The translations under genes and the position numbers were made by a program. The notes under the pieces were generated by a model. That model did no database searches and had not been told where the DNA came from. It was given only the letters and a program-made list of their open reading frames with translations. 64,000 nucleotides of DNA from Desulfotruncus arcticus DSM 17038 (lineage in GTDB: Bacteria > Bacillota > Desulfotomaculia > Desulfotomaculales > Desulfallaceae), in contig NZ_FOOX01000001.1 in NCBI RefSeq assembly GCF_900113335.1, positions 310,001 through 374,000 of the forward strand, in the 5' to 3' direction. Positions 8,322-16,676 of the stretch are shown here, piece by piece; the stretch's first letter is position 1, and every line of letters starts with the position of its first letter.

Positions 8322-9150
8322 CTATATTCTTGAGGCTAACAATCTTAGCTATACTTATCCGGATGGGACGCAAGCTTTAAAAGAATTGTGTTTAAAGATT
8401 CCCAGGGGCCAAAAAACAGCCATACTGGGCTCCAATGGAGCGGGAAAGTCCACTCTTTTTCTTCACTTAAACGGCATATTAAAACCAAAGAGTGGTACAG
8501 TTAAATTTAATGGCAAAGATGTTGCTTATGGCAGGAAATCTCTGCTGGAGCTGCGTAAAAACGTTGGGATTGTGTTTCAGGACCCGGACAGCCAGCTGTT
8601 TTCAGCCAGTGTTTACCAGGAAATTTCTTTTGGACCGCTAAATCTTGGATTAGCCGAAAAAACAGTCAGAGGCCGGGTCGAACAGGCAATGACCGCCACC
8701 GGGATTAATGAACTGAAGGACAAGCCTACTCACATGTTGAGTTACGGTCAGAAAAAAAGAGTGACTATTGCGGATATATTGGCCATGGAACCTCAGGTTC
8801 TTATCTGTGACGAACCTACTGCCTGGCTTGACCCGAAACATGCTAAACAAACGCTGCAATTATTTGATGAAATCAGTCAAAATGGCACTACCGTTATTCT
8901 TTCAACTCACGACGTAGACCTGGCCTATTCCTGGGCTGATTATGTTTTCATCGTGAGTGATGGCAGGGTAATCGGGGAGGGGACTCCCGATAAGGTTTTC
9001 AGTGATGATAATCTTATCCGTATAGCTGACCTCGAAAAGCCGTGGCTGGTGGATGTATATGATTTGTTAGTTAAAAAAGGATTTCTTGCAGTAAATACGG
9101 ATTTACCCCGTAATAAAGAAGATCTTTATAATTTGATGTTAAAAAAGTGA
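8314..9150 (+). CDS. cbiO: Cobalt ECF transporter ATP-binding subunit CbiO
   Basis: A 278-residue ABC ATPase that powers the cobalt transporter. Walker A GSNGAGKST (about 38), Q-loop VFQDPDSQLFS (about 88-98, typical of ECF ATPases), signature LSYGQKKR (about 143), Walker B VLICDEPTAWLD and the H-loop STHDVD are all intact. The start is TTG (8314) preceded by GGAGATGGG and overlapping the cbiQ stop. It is the last gene of the riboswitch operon; the structured element at 9239 follows. Confidence 0.94.
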   Translation: MADYILEANNLSYTYPDGTQALKELCLKIPRGQKTAILGSNGAGKSTLFLHLNGILKPKSGTVKFNGKDVAYGRKSLLELRKNVGIVFQDPDSQLFSASVYQEISFGPLNLGLAEKTVRGRVEQAMTATGINELKDKPTHMLSYGQKKRVTIADILAMEPQVLICDEPTAWLDPKHAKQTLQLFDEISQNGTTVILSTHDVDLAYSWADYVFIVSDGRVIGEGTPDKVFSDDNLIRIADLEKPWLVDVYDLLVKKGFLAVNTDLPRNKEDLYNLMLKK

Positions 9151-9238
9151 TGTTGAGGGCAAAATCCAGGTCCCGATGAGTAGGGAAGTGCTTTTGGAAT
9201 TATTCTAATTTGTGGTAATATTATTTTATCTCGTTAAC

Positions 9239-9350
9239 CGCCGCTAAGACTCCCACCTCTTCAGGCGGAAGTTAAGCGGCGATAAACTCGAAATAAGTGC
9301 GACTAAGGTTCAGGTGGGGTCAAAACCCCACCTGAATCAAGTCTTCTTTA
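9239..9350 (+). repeat. Structured element, copy A (nested stems plus conserved hairpin)
   Basis: Outer stem CGCCGCT (9239-9245) / AGCGGCG (9275-9281) encloses an inner hairpin (9249-9258 with 9263-9272, 8 of 10 pairs). A conserved linker (ACTCGAAATAAGTGC) leads to a long hairpin: GACT-AA-GGTTCAGGTGGGGT pairing with ACCCCACCTGAATC-A-AGTC (9301-9343), then TCTTCTTTATTA. A second copy is at 43624. The form resembles the right end of IS200/IS605-type elements, but no transposase is present. It separates cbiO from the nitrilase gene and could also act as a terminator or leader RNA. Confidence 0.7.
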
Positions 9351-9372
9351 TTAGATTCAACAGGAGCTTATT

Positions 9373-10224
9373 ATGGAGAATACTAAAATTGCCCTGGTAC
9401 AAATGCAATCCATTTTTGGCAATACAGAATACAATCTAAATAAAATAACCGAATTTATTAACAGAGCGGCAGAAGAAAAAGCTGATATCATATGTTTTCC
9501 CGAGTTGTGCGTACAGGGCTACAGCCGTGACCGGTCGGGTGTATATTCGGAACCCGTACCCGGTCCTTCAACTAATCGCCTGTCAGAAGCGGTTAAAAAC
9601 AGCAACATGACAGCTATAGTGGGGATGGCGGAAAAATCAGGGGCAGATAAACCTTATATAACTCAGCTTTTGATAGAACCAGACGGCCGACTGTTAAAAT
9701 ATCGCAAAACCCACCTGGGCAACAGTGAAAAACCTTATTTTTCTTCCGGTGAAAAATTACCTGTATTTGATTTAAATAAAGCTAAGGTAGGCATTGAAAT
9801 TTGTTGGGACCTTCATTTTCCCGAAATAACAACAATCATGTCTATGGCCGGGGCAGAAATTATTTTTGCCCCGCATGCTTCACCGTCTATAGTTGGTGAC
9901 CGGCGTGGGATCTGGCTCAAATATATGACCGCACGGGCTTACGATAACGCAGTATACTTGGCGGCCTGTAATTTGGTGGGAGAAGACGGAACAGGACATT
10001 GTTATTGCGGGGGAGCTATGGTCATTGATCCTAAGGGGAATGTAGTTGCTGAATCTTTTAATAAGGGAGAAGGCATGCTGTTGACGGAGCTTGACGCGAA
10101 GCTTATCAATACGATCAGAAACAGAGAGTCTGTTTCCATGAGTAATAGTTTTTATCTCCACAGCAGGCGACCGGAGCTATATCATAACCTAATCAAAGAA
10201 AATTCTCGCGCCGGGAAACAATAG
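9373..10224 (+). CDS. Carbon-nitrogen hydrolase (nitrilase superfamily)
   Basis: A 283-residue amidase-type nitrilase-superfamily enzyme that hydrolyses a C-N bond, releasing ammonia. The catalytic triad is visible: Glu44 in FPELCVQGY, Lys112 in YRKTHLG and Cys144 in GIEICWDLHFPE. Length and motifs best fit the N-carbamoylputrescine amidase / beta-ureidopropionase-like branches, but the substrate cannot be read off. It has a Shine-Dalgarno (CAGGAG) 7-8 bp before the ATG and follows structured element A. Its neighbourhood is rich in nitrogen-assimilation genes, so an ammonia-salvage role is plausible (inference). Confidence 0.88.
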   Translation: MENTKIALVQMQSIFGNTEYNLNKITEFINRAAEEKADIICFPELCVQGYSRDRSGVYSEPVPGPSTNRLSEAVKNSNMTAIVGMAEKSGADKPYITQLLIEPDGRLLKYRKTHLGNSEKPYFSSGEKLPVFDLNKAKVGIEICWDLHFPEITTIMSMAGAEIIFAPHASPSIVGDRRGIWLKYMTARAYDNAVYLAACNLVGEDGTGHCYCGGAMVIDPKGNVVAESFNKGEGMLLTELDAKLINTIRNRESVSMSNSFYLHSRRPELYHNLIKENSRAGKQ

Positions 10225-10278
10225 CAATGCTAAAATGTTGGTTTAGTGGAGCAAGAAAATTATGAGGAGCGTTGATAA

Positions 10279-10533
10279 ATGGATATTAAAATAACTCAAA
10301 TGTCAATGATCGACAAAGATGAATATGAGGTAAAAATGCATTTTGAATTTAAGGGCAATAGTTACTTTGGTATTTTAAACCTGAAAAGCGGTGCGTTTAT
10401 TTCAAATCTTGTCAATGTATCTGATGAAGATAATCACGAAGTCTTGCATTATTTAGGACATCAAGCTGAAGAGTTTTTAGAGGAAAACGGTATCGCCATC
10501 CCGCAAGATTTTAAGTGTGGCTGCAGTCATTAA
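10279..10533 (+). CDS. Hypothetical 84-residue protein
   Basis: A small soluble acidic protein that I do not recognise. It starts at an ATG preceded by GAGGAGCG. The sequence looks like an alternating beta-rich domain (YEVKMHFEFKGNSYFGILNL) followed by a helix (HYLGHQAEEFLEENG) and ends in FKCGCSH; the C-x-C-x-H tail could bind a metal. It lies 54 bp after the nitrilase gene in the same direction and may be co-transcribed. Function unknown. Confidence 0.7.
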   Translation: MDIKITQMSMIDKDEYEVKMHFEFKGNSYFGILNLKSGAFISNLVNVSDEDNHEVLHYLGHQAEEFLEENGIAIPQDFKCGCSH

Positions 10534-10654
10534 TTAACACCCGCCGGTTCCTTATCCAGAAAAAGGTATGCCTAAAAGATATTGAATTTTGATCATTTTT
10601 TTCTGTTTAGGCATATAAATAAGACATCACGATCCAACTGGGCGATTAAAGAAC

Positions 10655-10690
10655 ACCATGATTGGGAATAAGCACCTTCATGGTTTTTTT
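10655..10690 (+). terminator. Probable intrinsic terminator
   Basis: Stem ACCATGA (10655-10661) / TCATGGT (10678-10684) with a 16-base loop and a run of seven T. A second, larger dyad (ATGCCTAAA near 10568 with TTTAGGCAT near 10608) lies just upstream. These close the nitrilase/small-protein unit. I see no gene in 10534-10813. Confidence 0.55.
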
Positions 10691-10813
10691 AGTGTATGCC
10701 TGTGCTATGGGTCAAATAATTAAATCTCATAGTTCTTCCGGGAAATGTACGCGGGATCAACGGGGCTCCCGCTAAAACTATTCCGGTTGACTAGTACGAA
10801 AGGGGGAACCGGT

Positions 10814-11926
10814 TTGTCCAAAGGCAGCTTAAAAAAATATTTTCCCGGTGGTAATACCAGCCAGGGCTTTTACTCTTTTTATGATTATATTATTGACCAG
10901 CAGGAAGCAACCAGAATATTTGTCATCAAAGGCGGCCCGGGAGTCGGCAAATCTACCTTTATGCGTAAAATTGGCGAGGCGATGTTGGAACAGGGTTACG
11001 ATATTGAATTTCATTGTTGTTCTTCCGATAACGGTTCACTTGATGGTTTGGTAATACCGGCTATTAAAGTGGCGATGTTGGATGGCACAGCACCTCATGT
11101 TGTGGATCCCAAGCATCCTGGTGCCGTTGATGAGATTATCCATCTTGGCGACCACTGGAACGTAAGTGCGCTTAGAGCCAATAAAAAAGAAATTCTTGCC
11201 TGTAACAAGGAGGTCGGCAGACTTTTTAACCGGGCTTACTCTTACCTGGCGGCAGCTAAAATATTTCTCAACGAAGTTAAATTTTATTATTCTGGAACTG
11301 GTGCTTTTAACGTAGGTGACTTCGACCGCAAGGTATTGGAATTGACACACGAAATTTTTGAGGGCCAGGAGCGTCAGAAGGATAACCCCAAAGAGCGCCA
11401 TTTATTTGCTACAGCCATAACGCCCGATGGTCCGGCGAGCCACCTTGGAACCATCGTGGGTGGCATTGCGAAAAGGTATATTATTGAAGGTGACGACGGT
11501 ACAGGTAAAAACACATTGGTGCGCAGACTCGCGGAGGCCGCCATGATGAGGGGCTTTGATATCGAAGCCTACCATTGCGCCTTAGAGCCGGAATTAATTG
11601 ATCATCTGGTTATACCCGGACTAAGCATTGCTATTGTCAATTCCGTTGAGCCACATGATTTTAGACCCGGCAACGGTGATGTTGTAGTGGATACGATGGA
11701 ATGTGTGAATCCCATTATCAACGAAAAATATCTAACCGAAAAAACTACCGCCCGCAAAATGTACCGGCAGTGTATGGAACAAGCGGTATCTTTTATCAAA
11801 CAGGCCAAAGCGGAACATGATGATATGGAAAAATATTATGCACCTTACATGGATTTTGAGGCAATTAACGCCAGAAGGGAACAAACGTTGGCCAGAATAT
11901 TGGATTTAGCTGAGGAATTCAAATAA
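10814..11926 (+). CDS. Twin P-loop ATPase, uncharacterised (PRK06851-like)
   Basis: A 370-residue protein with two P-loop nucleotide-binding modules. Walker A 1 is GGPGVGKST (about residues 41-49) and Walker A 2 is EGDDGTGKNTL (about 225-235). Each module continues with a similar strand pattern (YDIEFHCCSSDNGSLDGLVI against FDIEAYHCALEPELIDHLVI), so the protein is an internal duplication. I recall this as an uncharacterised conserved family of spore-forming Firmicutes. The start is TTG (10814) after AAAGGGGGA; a longer frame to 10745 lacks a ribosome site. No partner is obvious; the glutamate synthase leaders follow. Confidence 0.75.
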   Translation: MSKGSLKKYFPGGNTSQGFYSFYDYIIDQQEATRIFVIKGGPGVGKSTFMRKIGEAMLEQGYDIEFHCCSSDNGSLDGLVIPAIKVAMLDGTAPHVVDPKHPGAVDEIIHLGDHWNVSALRANKKEILACNKEVGRLFNRAYSYLAAAKIFLNEVKFYYSGTGAFNVGDFDRKVLELTHEIFEGQERQKDNPKERHLFATAITPDGPASHLGTIVGGIAKRYIIEGDDGTGKNTLVRRLAEAAMMRGFDIEAYHCALEPELIDHLVIPGLSIAIVNSVEPHDFRPGNGDVVVDTMECVNPIINEKYLTEKTTARKMYRQCMEQAVSFIKQAKAEHDDMEKYYAPYMDFEAINARREQTLARILDLAEEFK

Positions 11927-11974
11927 AATTGTGAGTTAACAGAACAAGTATACAATATTTCTATTAATAAAGCA

Positions 11975-12002
11975 TTGATTTTTTTAAATATTAACATATA
12001 AT
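11975..12002 (+). promoter_or_regulatory. SigA-type promoter of the glutamate synthase operon
   Basis: TTGATT (11975-11980), 16-bp spacer, TATAAT (11997-12002). The predicted start near 12009 gives a transcript that begins only about a dozen bases before the first attenuator hairpin. The promoter of glnA paralogue 1 (30923-30950) has the same boxes and spacer. Confidence 0.6.
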
Positions 12003-12021
12003 AATTAGCAAGATATTTTTT

Positions 12022-12080
12022 GGGGCAATGGCGTCCTACCGGGATCTGAAAATACAGATCCCGGTAGGACGTTTTTATTT
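12022..12080 (+). promoter_or_regulatory. ANTAR-target attenuator 1 of the glutamate synthase operon
   Basis: Hairpin GGGGC-AATGGC-GTCCT (12022-12037) has a hexaloop with A at position 1 and G at position 4, the signature of ANTAR-protein RNA targets. Its 3' arm is the start of a terminator with a perfect 16-bp stem (12033-12048 with 12055-12070) followed by GTTTTTATTTT. The two structures exclude each other, so binding of an ANTAR protein would allow read-through. I see no upstream partner hairpin (P1) here. Confidence 0.8.
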
Positions 12081-12127
12081 TGTCTGTTAACAAGTATTTA
12101 CTAATTGTATGTTTAGTTGAATATTTA

Positions 12128-12217
12128 GCTCGAGGAAGAGCGCGAAAAGGGCAACGAAGCCCACACGGCATGTTTAACTGAGGTTTTTTAAGCATGTCCA
12201 TGTGGGCTTTTTATTTT
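12128..12217 (+). promoter_or_regulatory. ANTAR-target attenuator 2 of the glutamate synthase operon
   Basis: P1 hairpin GCTC-GAGGAA-GAGC (12128-12141) and P2 hairpin GGGC-AACGAA-GCCC (12149-12162); the P2 loop has A1 and G4, the P1 loop G1 and G4. The P2 3' arm overlaps the 5' arm of a terminator pairing AGCCCACA (from 12158) with TGTGGGCT (to 12208), followed by TTTTATTTT. It sits 38 bp before the ferredoxin gene, in tandem with attenuator 1. Confidence 0.8.
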
Positions 12218-12255
12218 CTAAATCAAAAACTATTATTTGAGAGGAAGGAGCAGCC

Positions 12256-12693
12256 ATGGGAAAAATACTGGCCAAACCTGAAGTATGCATGGGGTGTCAC
12301 TTGTGTGAAATATGGTGTGCGGTGGCACATTCAAAATCCGGGCATATTATCAAAGCTTTTAATTATGAAGAAGTAAAACCGGAGCCCAGAATCAGGGTTG
12401 AAGAAAAATTGCCTTTGACCTTTGCCCTGCAATGCAGGCATTGCAATGAACCAGACTGTGTAGCCGCATGTATCAGCGGCGCATTAACTAAGAATCCTGA
12501 GAGCGGGGCAGTTGAACATGACTCGGAAAAATGTGTAGGTTGTTACAGCTGCGTGCTTACCTGCCCCTATGGAAATATTTTTATTGATCATGCACACAAA
12601 AAAGTTATTAAATGTGACTTATGTGCGGGATTGGAATTCATGTACTGCGTCAGCAAATGTCCCAATCAGGCGCTGGTATACGTAGAAGATTAG
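12256..12693 (+). CDS. 4Fe-4S ferredoxin-like electron-transfer protein
   Basis: A 145-residue polyferredoxin-type protein of the HycB/DmsB-like class. Four cysteine clusters are visible: CMGCHLCEIWC (about residue 12), CRHCNEPDCVAAC (about 60), CVGCYSCVLTCPYG (about 93) and CDLCAG...CVSKCP (about 120-135). It should carry several 4Fe-4S clusters and pass electrons to the neighbouring flavoprotein or glutamate synthase FMN subunit. It is the first gene of a five-gene operon and its Shine-Dalgarno is GAGAGGAAGGAG. The electron donor is not evident. Confidence 0.88.
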   Translation: MGKILAKPEVCMGCHLCEIWCAVAHSKSGHIIKAFNYEEVKPEPRIRVEEKLPLTFALQCRHCNEPDCVAACISGALTKNPESGAVEHDSEKCVGCYSCVLTCPYGNIFIDHAHKKVIKCDLCAGLEFMYCVSKCPNQALVYVED

Positions 12694-12703
12694 GGGTGAG
12701 AAA

Positions 12704-13996
12704 ATGGGAAATTATGATTATTTAATAATTGGCAATTCAGCCGGGGCAGTGGGGTGCATTGAAGGGCTGAGAAGCATCGATAAAACCGGCAGCATAGGGC
12801 TGGTATCCGAGGAAAACCATCACGTATATTCCAGAGCGCTAATCCCCTATTACCTGGCTGGTAAAATCACCAAAGATAAAATGTTTTACCGGCCCGCAGG
12901 ATTTTATGAGCAAGCCGGGGTTAACCTGATTACGGGTCAAAAGGCTGAAGCAATCGATACGGAAAAACAGGAAGTTGTGCTTACCGGTGGAGATCGCCTG
13001 AGTTACGGCAAACTTTTACTGGCCACAGGTGGTAAACCAATTTACCCCCCCATAGCCGGACTTGATAAACAGAACGTATATAGTTTTCACAGCTTTAACG
13101 ATTTGCTGGGTATCGAAAAGAAATTGGCAACGGCCAGGCATGCAGTGGTACTGGGCGGGGGCGTTATCGGGCTGATGGCAGCCGAGGTATTAAAAAAGAG
13201 AAATTTAAAAGTTAGCGTGGTGGAGTTGGGAAGCAGGGTGTTGGCTCCTGTTATTGACGAAACCGGTTCCATGTTGGTACAGAATACCTTTAAAAACGCC
13301 GGCGTGGGTATTTACCTAAATAATACTATCCAGGAAGTGCAAGGCAATGAATTCGTTGAAGGTATAATCCTGAAAGACGGTACAAGCATACCCTGCGACT
13401 TGCTTATTGTCGGTGTCGGTGTAATTCCCAGAGTCGAATTGGCAGAAAACGCTGGAATTGAAGTTAACAGAGGCATTGTGGTGAATAAAAAAATGCGGAC
13501 CTCCGCTCCCAATGTATACGCCTGCGGGGACTGCGCCGCCAATTATAATTTCGTTACCGGCCAAACTCAACCACTGCCGCTGTGGCCCAATGCTTACGCC
13601 GGCGGCAGGACTTCAGCTTTTAATATGGCCGGCGTAAAAAGAGAATACACAGACAGTACGAGTATGAACGCAATGCACTTTTTTGACCTCAATATGATTA
13701 ATGCGGGTTTAAATGTAACAGGTGAAACTGCGGGCGATTTTAGAGTTCTACAAAGATTAGACGCCGACGAGAGTATATACTTGAAATTTATTTTAAATAA
13801 TGAGGGCATTATTCAAGGCTATATTTTAATTGGTCAAATAAACAGGGTGGGTATATTCTTAAATCTAATGCGCAAAAAAATCGACGTGCGGAATTTTGAG
13901 CAAGATCTGCTGTCCGGTGATTTCGGATACGCCAATTTACCTGATGAGCTCAGATGGCAGTTACTAAGAGAAGATGTAATTTTAGGGGTGGTATAA
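12704..13996 (+). CDS. FAD-dependent NAD(P)H oxidoreductase of the glutamate synthase operon
   Basis: A 430-residue two-dinucleotide-binding flavoprotein of the pyridine nucleotide-disulfide family. An FAD motif opens the protein (YLIIGNSAGAVGCIEGLR), a NAD(P)-binding motif VVLGGGVIGLMAAEVL lies at about 147-162, and the C-terminal FAD contact is NVYACGDCAAN. No redox-active CxxC pair is seen, so it resembles nitrite reductase/rubredoxin reductase-type FAD subunits. It overlaps the next gene (TAATG) and follows the ferredoxin by 10 bp. It probably delivers NAD(P)H electrons to the split glutamate synthase in place of GltD (inference). Confidence 0.87.
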   Translation: MGNYDYLIIGNSAGAVGCIEGLRSIDKTGSIGLVSEENHHVYSRALIPYYLAGKITKDKMFYRPAGFYEQAGVNLITGQKAEAIDTEKQEVVLTGGDRLSYGKLLLATGGKPIYPPIAGLDKQNVYSFHSFNDLLGIEKKLATARHAVVLGGGVIGLMAAEVLKKRNLKVSVVELGSRVLAPVIDETGSMLVQNTFKNAGVGIYLNNTIQEVQGNEFVEGIILKDGTSIPCDLLIVGVGVIPRVELAENAGIEVNRGIVVNKKMRTSAPNVYACGDCAANYNFVTGQTQPLPLWPNAYAGGRTSAFNMAGVKREYTDSTSMNAMHFFDLNMINAGLNVTGETAGDFRVLQRLDADESIYLKFILNNEGIIQGYILIGQINRVGIFLNLMRKKIDVRNFEQDLLSGDFGYANLPDELRWQLLREDVILGVV

Positions 13997-15141
13997 TGCT
14001 GGTTCAAAAACATTTCGAAAGTGATAGGTTTATACCCGATAAAAAACATGATGCCTGCGGGCTTTTCGGTGTAATGAACACCAAGGGCGAAAAATTTGGC
14101 GGCAGTATGGCCATCAACGCCATTAAAAACATGAAAGTGCGCGGCAGCGGGCTGGGCGGAGGTTTTGCCATCTACGGCCTTTATCCGGAATATAAAGAAT
14201 ATTACGCTCTGCACATTATGTATCAAAACAAAAATTTAGACGCCAAGCGCAGGGTCGAGGCTTTTTTAAAAGAGCATTTTTACGTTGTTTATGACGAAGA
14301 AATACCCACCAATCCTGATGTGGCTTTATTCTTCCCGCCGATTGTATGGAGGTATTATGTTGCTCCGCAAAAGAAAAGTGAAGATCAGGCCATTCCGGAT
14401 GATGAGTACGTAGTAACCAGGGTCATGTATTTAAATACCAACGTTGATGATGCTTATGTTTTTTCTTCCGGCAAAGATGTGGGAGTTTTTAAAGGTGTTG
14501 GTTTTCCTGAAGAGATAGCTGATTATTTCATGCTGGACAAATTATACCAGGGACATATTTGGACCGTGCACAGCAGGTTCCCAACCAATACCCCGGGTTG
14601 GTGGGGTGGTGCGCACCCGTTTAACATATTGGACTGGACAGTGGTGCATAACGGTGAAATATCTTCTTACGGAACTAATAGAAGATATTTGGAGATGCAT
14701 AATTACTACTGCACGCTGCACACCGACACCGAAGTACTCGCTTACGCTGTCGACCTGCTTATGCGCAGGCAGAGCTTGCCTATAGAAATCGTCAGCAAAA
14801 TATTTGCGCCGCCCATGTGGGATGTCATCGAAAAAATGAACGAAAACGATAAAGAACTATTTACAGCTTTACGTATGACCTATGCACCACTGCTGATGAA
14901 CGGACCTTTTACTGTAATTATCGCCCACCATAATGAGATGATCGGGCTGACCGACAGGATCAGGCTAAGGCCGATAACAGCGGGTGCCAAGGGTGATTTT
15001 GTATTTCTTTCCTCTGAAGAGGCGTCTATCAGGGCTGTTTGTCCGGACCTGGAGATGGCCTGGACGCCACCCGGCGGCGAACCGGTAGTGGTCAGGATGA
15101 ATTCGCAGGACCACTTGCTAAGTGTAAAAAATTCGATTTGA
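13996..15141 (+). CDS. Glutamate synthase, glutamine amidotransferase subunit (class II)
   Basis: A 381-residue class II glutamine amidotransferase domain, the ammonia-releasing part of glutamate synthase as a separate protein (archaeal-type GltB1). The nucleophile is probably Cys21 in DACGLFGV, so about 20 residues must be removed for the Ntn mechanism. Other active-site segments are HSRFPTNTPGWWGGAHPFN and VVHNGEISSYGTNRRYLE. It overlaps the preceding FAD gene and is followed after 15 bp by the FMN subunit. The role assignment rests on motif order and on the adjacent FMN and GXGXG subunits. Confidence 0.9.
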   Translation: MLVQKHFESDRFIPDKKHDACGLFGVMNTKGEKFGGSMAINAIKNMKVRGSGLGGGFAIYGLYPEYKEYYALHIMYQNKNLDAKRRVEAFLKEHFYVVYDEEIPTNPDVALFFPPIVWRYYVAPQKKSEDQAIPDDEYVVTRVMYLNTNVDDAYVFSSGKDVGVFKGVGFPEEIADYFMLDKLYQGHIWTVHSRFPTNTPGWWGGAHPFNILDWTVVHNGEISSYGTNRRYLEMHNYYCTLHTDTEVLAYAVDLLMRRQSLPIEIVSKIFAPPMWDVIEKMNENDKELFTALRMTYAPLLMNGPFTVIIAHHNEMIGLTDRIRLRPITAGAKGDFVFLSSEEASIRAVCPDLEMAWTPPGGEPVVVRMNSQDHLLSVKNSI

Positions 15142-15156
15142 GGGTGATAAAAAATC

Positions 15157-16671
15157 ATGTATTCATACCTTTTACCTGAATTTGCCATCGAGAGATCGGA
15201 AGATAAATGCATCCGCTGCCGGGTATGCGAAAGACAGTGTGCCAACAAAGTTCATCAATTCGACGGGGATTTGAACAGGTTTTTTACGACAGACGAGTTA
15301 TGCGTTGGCTGTCAGCGGTGCGTGGCCCTTTGTCCCACTAACGCACTTTATGTACACCCACGCGTATCGGATTATCGGCCTAACAGCAGCTGGTCCAGAG
15401 ATAAAATGCAGAATCTCAAAAAACAGGCCGAAACCGGCGGGGTAGTACTTACCGGCAGCGGTAATGATAAACCCTATCGGATTTACTGGGACCATCTGGT
15501 ACTTAACGCATCTCAAGTTACCAACCCTTCCATCGATCCTCTAAGAGAGCCGATGGAACTTAAGACCTTTATTGGCCGCAAGCCAGACACGCTTGAAATC
15601 AATTATGAAAAGGGCAAAGCTTGTCTTAAATCTCAGCTGAACCCCAACATACCCATTAAAACACCACTGGTATTTTCTGCTATGTCTTACGGGGCTATCA
15701 GTTACCAGGCCTATAAATCACTCGCCATGGCTGCCAAGGAATTCGGGACACTGTTTAATACAGGTGAAGGTGGCTTACCGGAGCATATGCGCTTGGAATT
15801 CGGGGGAAATGCCATAGTCCAGTGTGCCAGCGGCAGGTTCGGGGTCGACTCGGATTATCTTAACAGCGCGCAGATTATTGAAATTAAGATCGGACAGGGA
15901 GCGAAACCCGGCATAGGCGGGCACCTGCCCGGAGAAAAAGTATCAGTTAATATTGCCGAGACCAGGATGATTCCGCTGGGCACCGACGCATTATCACCTG
16001 CGCCGCAGCATGATATTTATTCAATTGAAGACCTTTCCATGCTTATTTACGCGCTTAAAGAAGCTACCAATTACGAAAAACCTGTCTCCGTAAAAATCGC
16101 CGCTGTGCATAATGTGGCTGCCATTGCTTCCGGTATCGTCAGGGCAGGCGCTGATATTGTGGCGATTGACGGCATCAGAGGTGGAACAGGAGCCGCTCCG
16201 CTGGCCACAAGGGATAATGTGGGCATACCAATGGAACTGGCGCTGGCTGCAGTTGACAAAAGGCTGAGGGAAGAGGGTATCAGGCATAAATGTTCAGTGC
16301 TGGCCGCCGGAGGAATCAGATGTTCAGCTGACGCCATTAAAGCCATCGCCCTGGGTGCCGACGCTGTATATATAGGAACAGCGGCACTGGTGGCTATGGG
16401 CTGTACTCTTTGCCATAAATGCTATACGGGCAAATGTAATTGGGGTATTTGTACCCAGGATCCTTTTTTAACCAAAAGACTTAACCCGGAAATCACCACT
16501 CAAAAACTGGTTAATTTATTAAAGGGCTGGAGTCATGAGATACAGGAAATGCTGGGCGGAATGGGCATCAATGCTATTGAAAGCCTGCGCGGCAACAGGG
16601 AACACCTGCGCGGTGTGGGTCTGGAAGAATGGGAACTCAATGTTCTGGGAGTAAAGGGAGCAGGGGAGTGA
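15157..16671 (+). CDS. Glutamate synthase, FMN subunit with N-terminal ferredoxin domain
   Basis: A 504-residue protein. Residues about 8-70 hold two 4Fe-4S motifs (CIRCRVCERQC and CVGCQRCVALCP). Residues about 100-480 form the FMN-binding TIM barrel of glutamate synthase, with FSAMSYGAISYQAYKSLA, NTGEGGLPEH, QGAKPGIGGHLPGEKV, GIRGGTGAAPLATRD and AAGGIRCSADAIKAIALGAD. The cysteine cluster CTLCHKCYTGKCNWGIC likely binds the 3Fe-4S centre. It converts 2-oxoglutarate plus ammonia to glutamate using reduced FMN. The neighbours supply the amidotransferase and GXGXG parts. Confidence 0.92.
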   Translation: MYSYLLPEFAIERSEDKCIRCRVCERQCANKVHQFDGDLNRFFTTDELCVGCQRCVALCPTNALYVHPRVSDYRPNSSWSRDKMQNLKKQAETGGVVLTGSGNDKPYRIYWDHLVLNASQVTNPSIDPLREPMELKTFIGRKPDTLEINYEKGKACLKSQLNPNIPIKTPLVFSAMSYGAISYQAYKSLAMAAKEFGTLFNTGEGGLPEHMRLEFGGNAIVQCASGRFGVDSDYLNSAQIIEIKIGQGAKPGIGGHLPGEKVSVNIAETRMIPLGTDALSPAPQHDIYSIEDLSMLIYALKEATNYEKPVSVKIAAVHNVAAIASGIVRAGADIVAIDGIRGGTGAAPLATRDNVGIPMELALAAVDKRLREEGIRHKCSVLAAGGIRCSADAIKAIALGADAVYIGTAALVAMGCTLCHKCYTGKCNWGICTQDPFLTKRLNPEITTQKLVNLLKGWSHEIQEMLGGMGINAIESLRGNREHLRGVGLEEWELNVLGVKGAGE

Positions 16672-16676
16672 GCCGA

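Noticed and set aside
10534..10740. Possible further ANTAR-type or riboswitch leader before the twin P-loop ATPase
   Set aside because: The hairpin before the T-run has a 16-base loop and no A1/G4 hexaloop overlapping the terminator; it fits a plain terminator.
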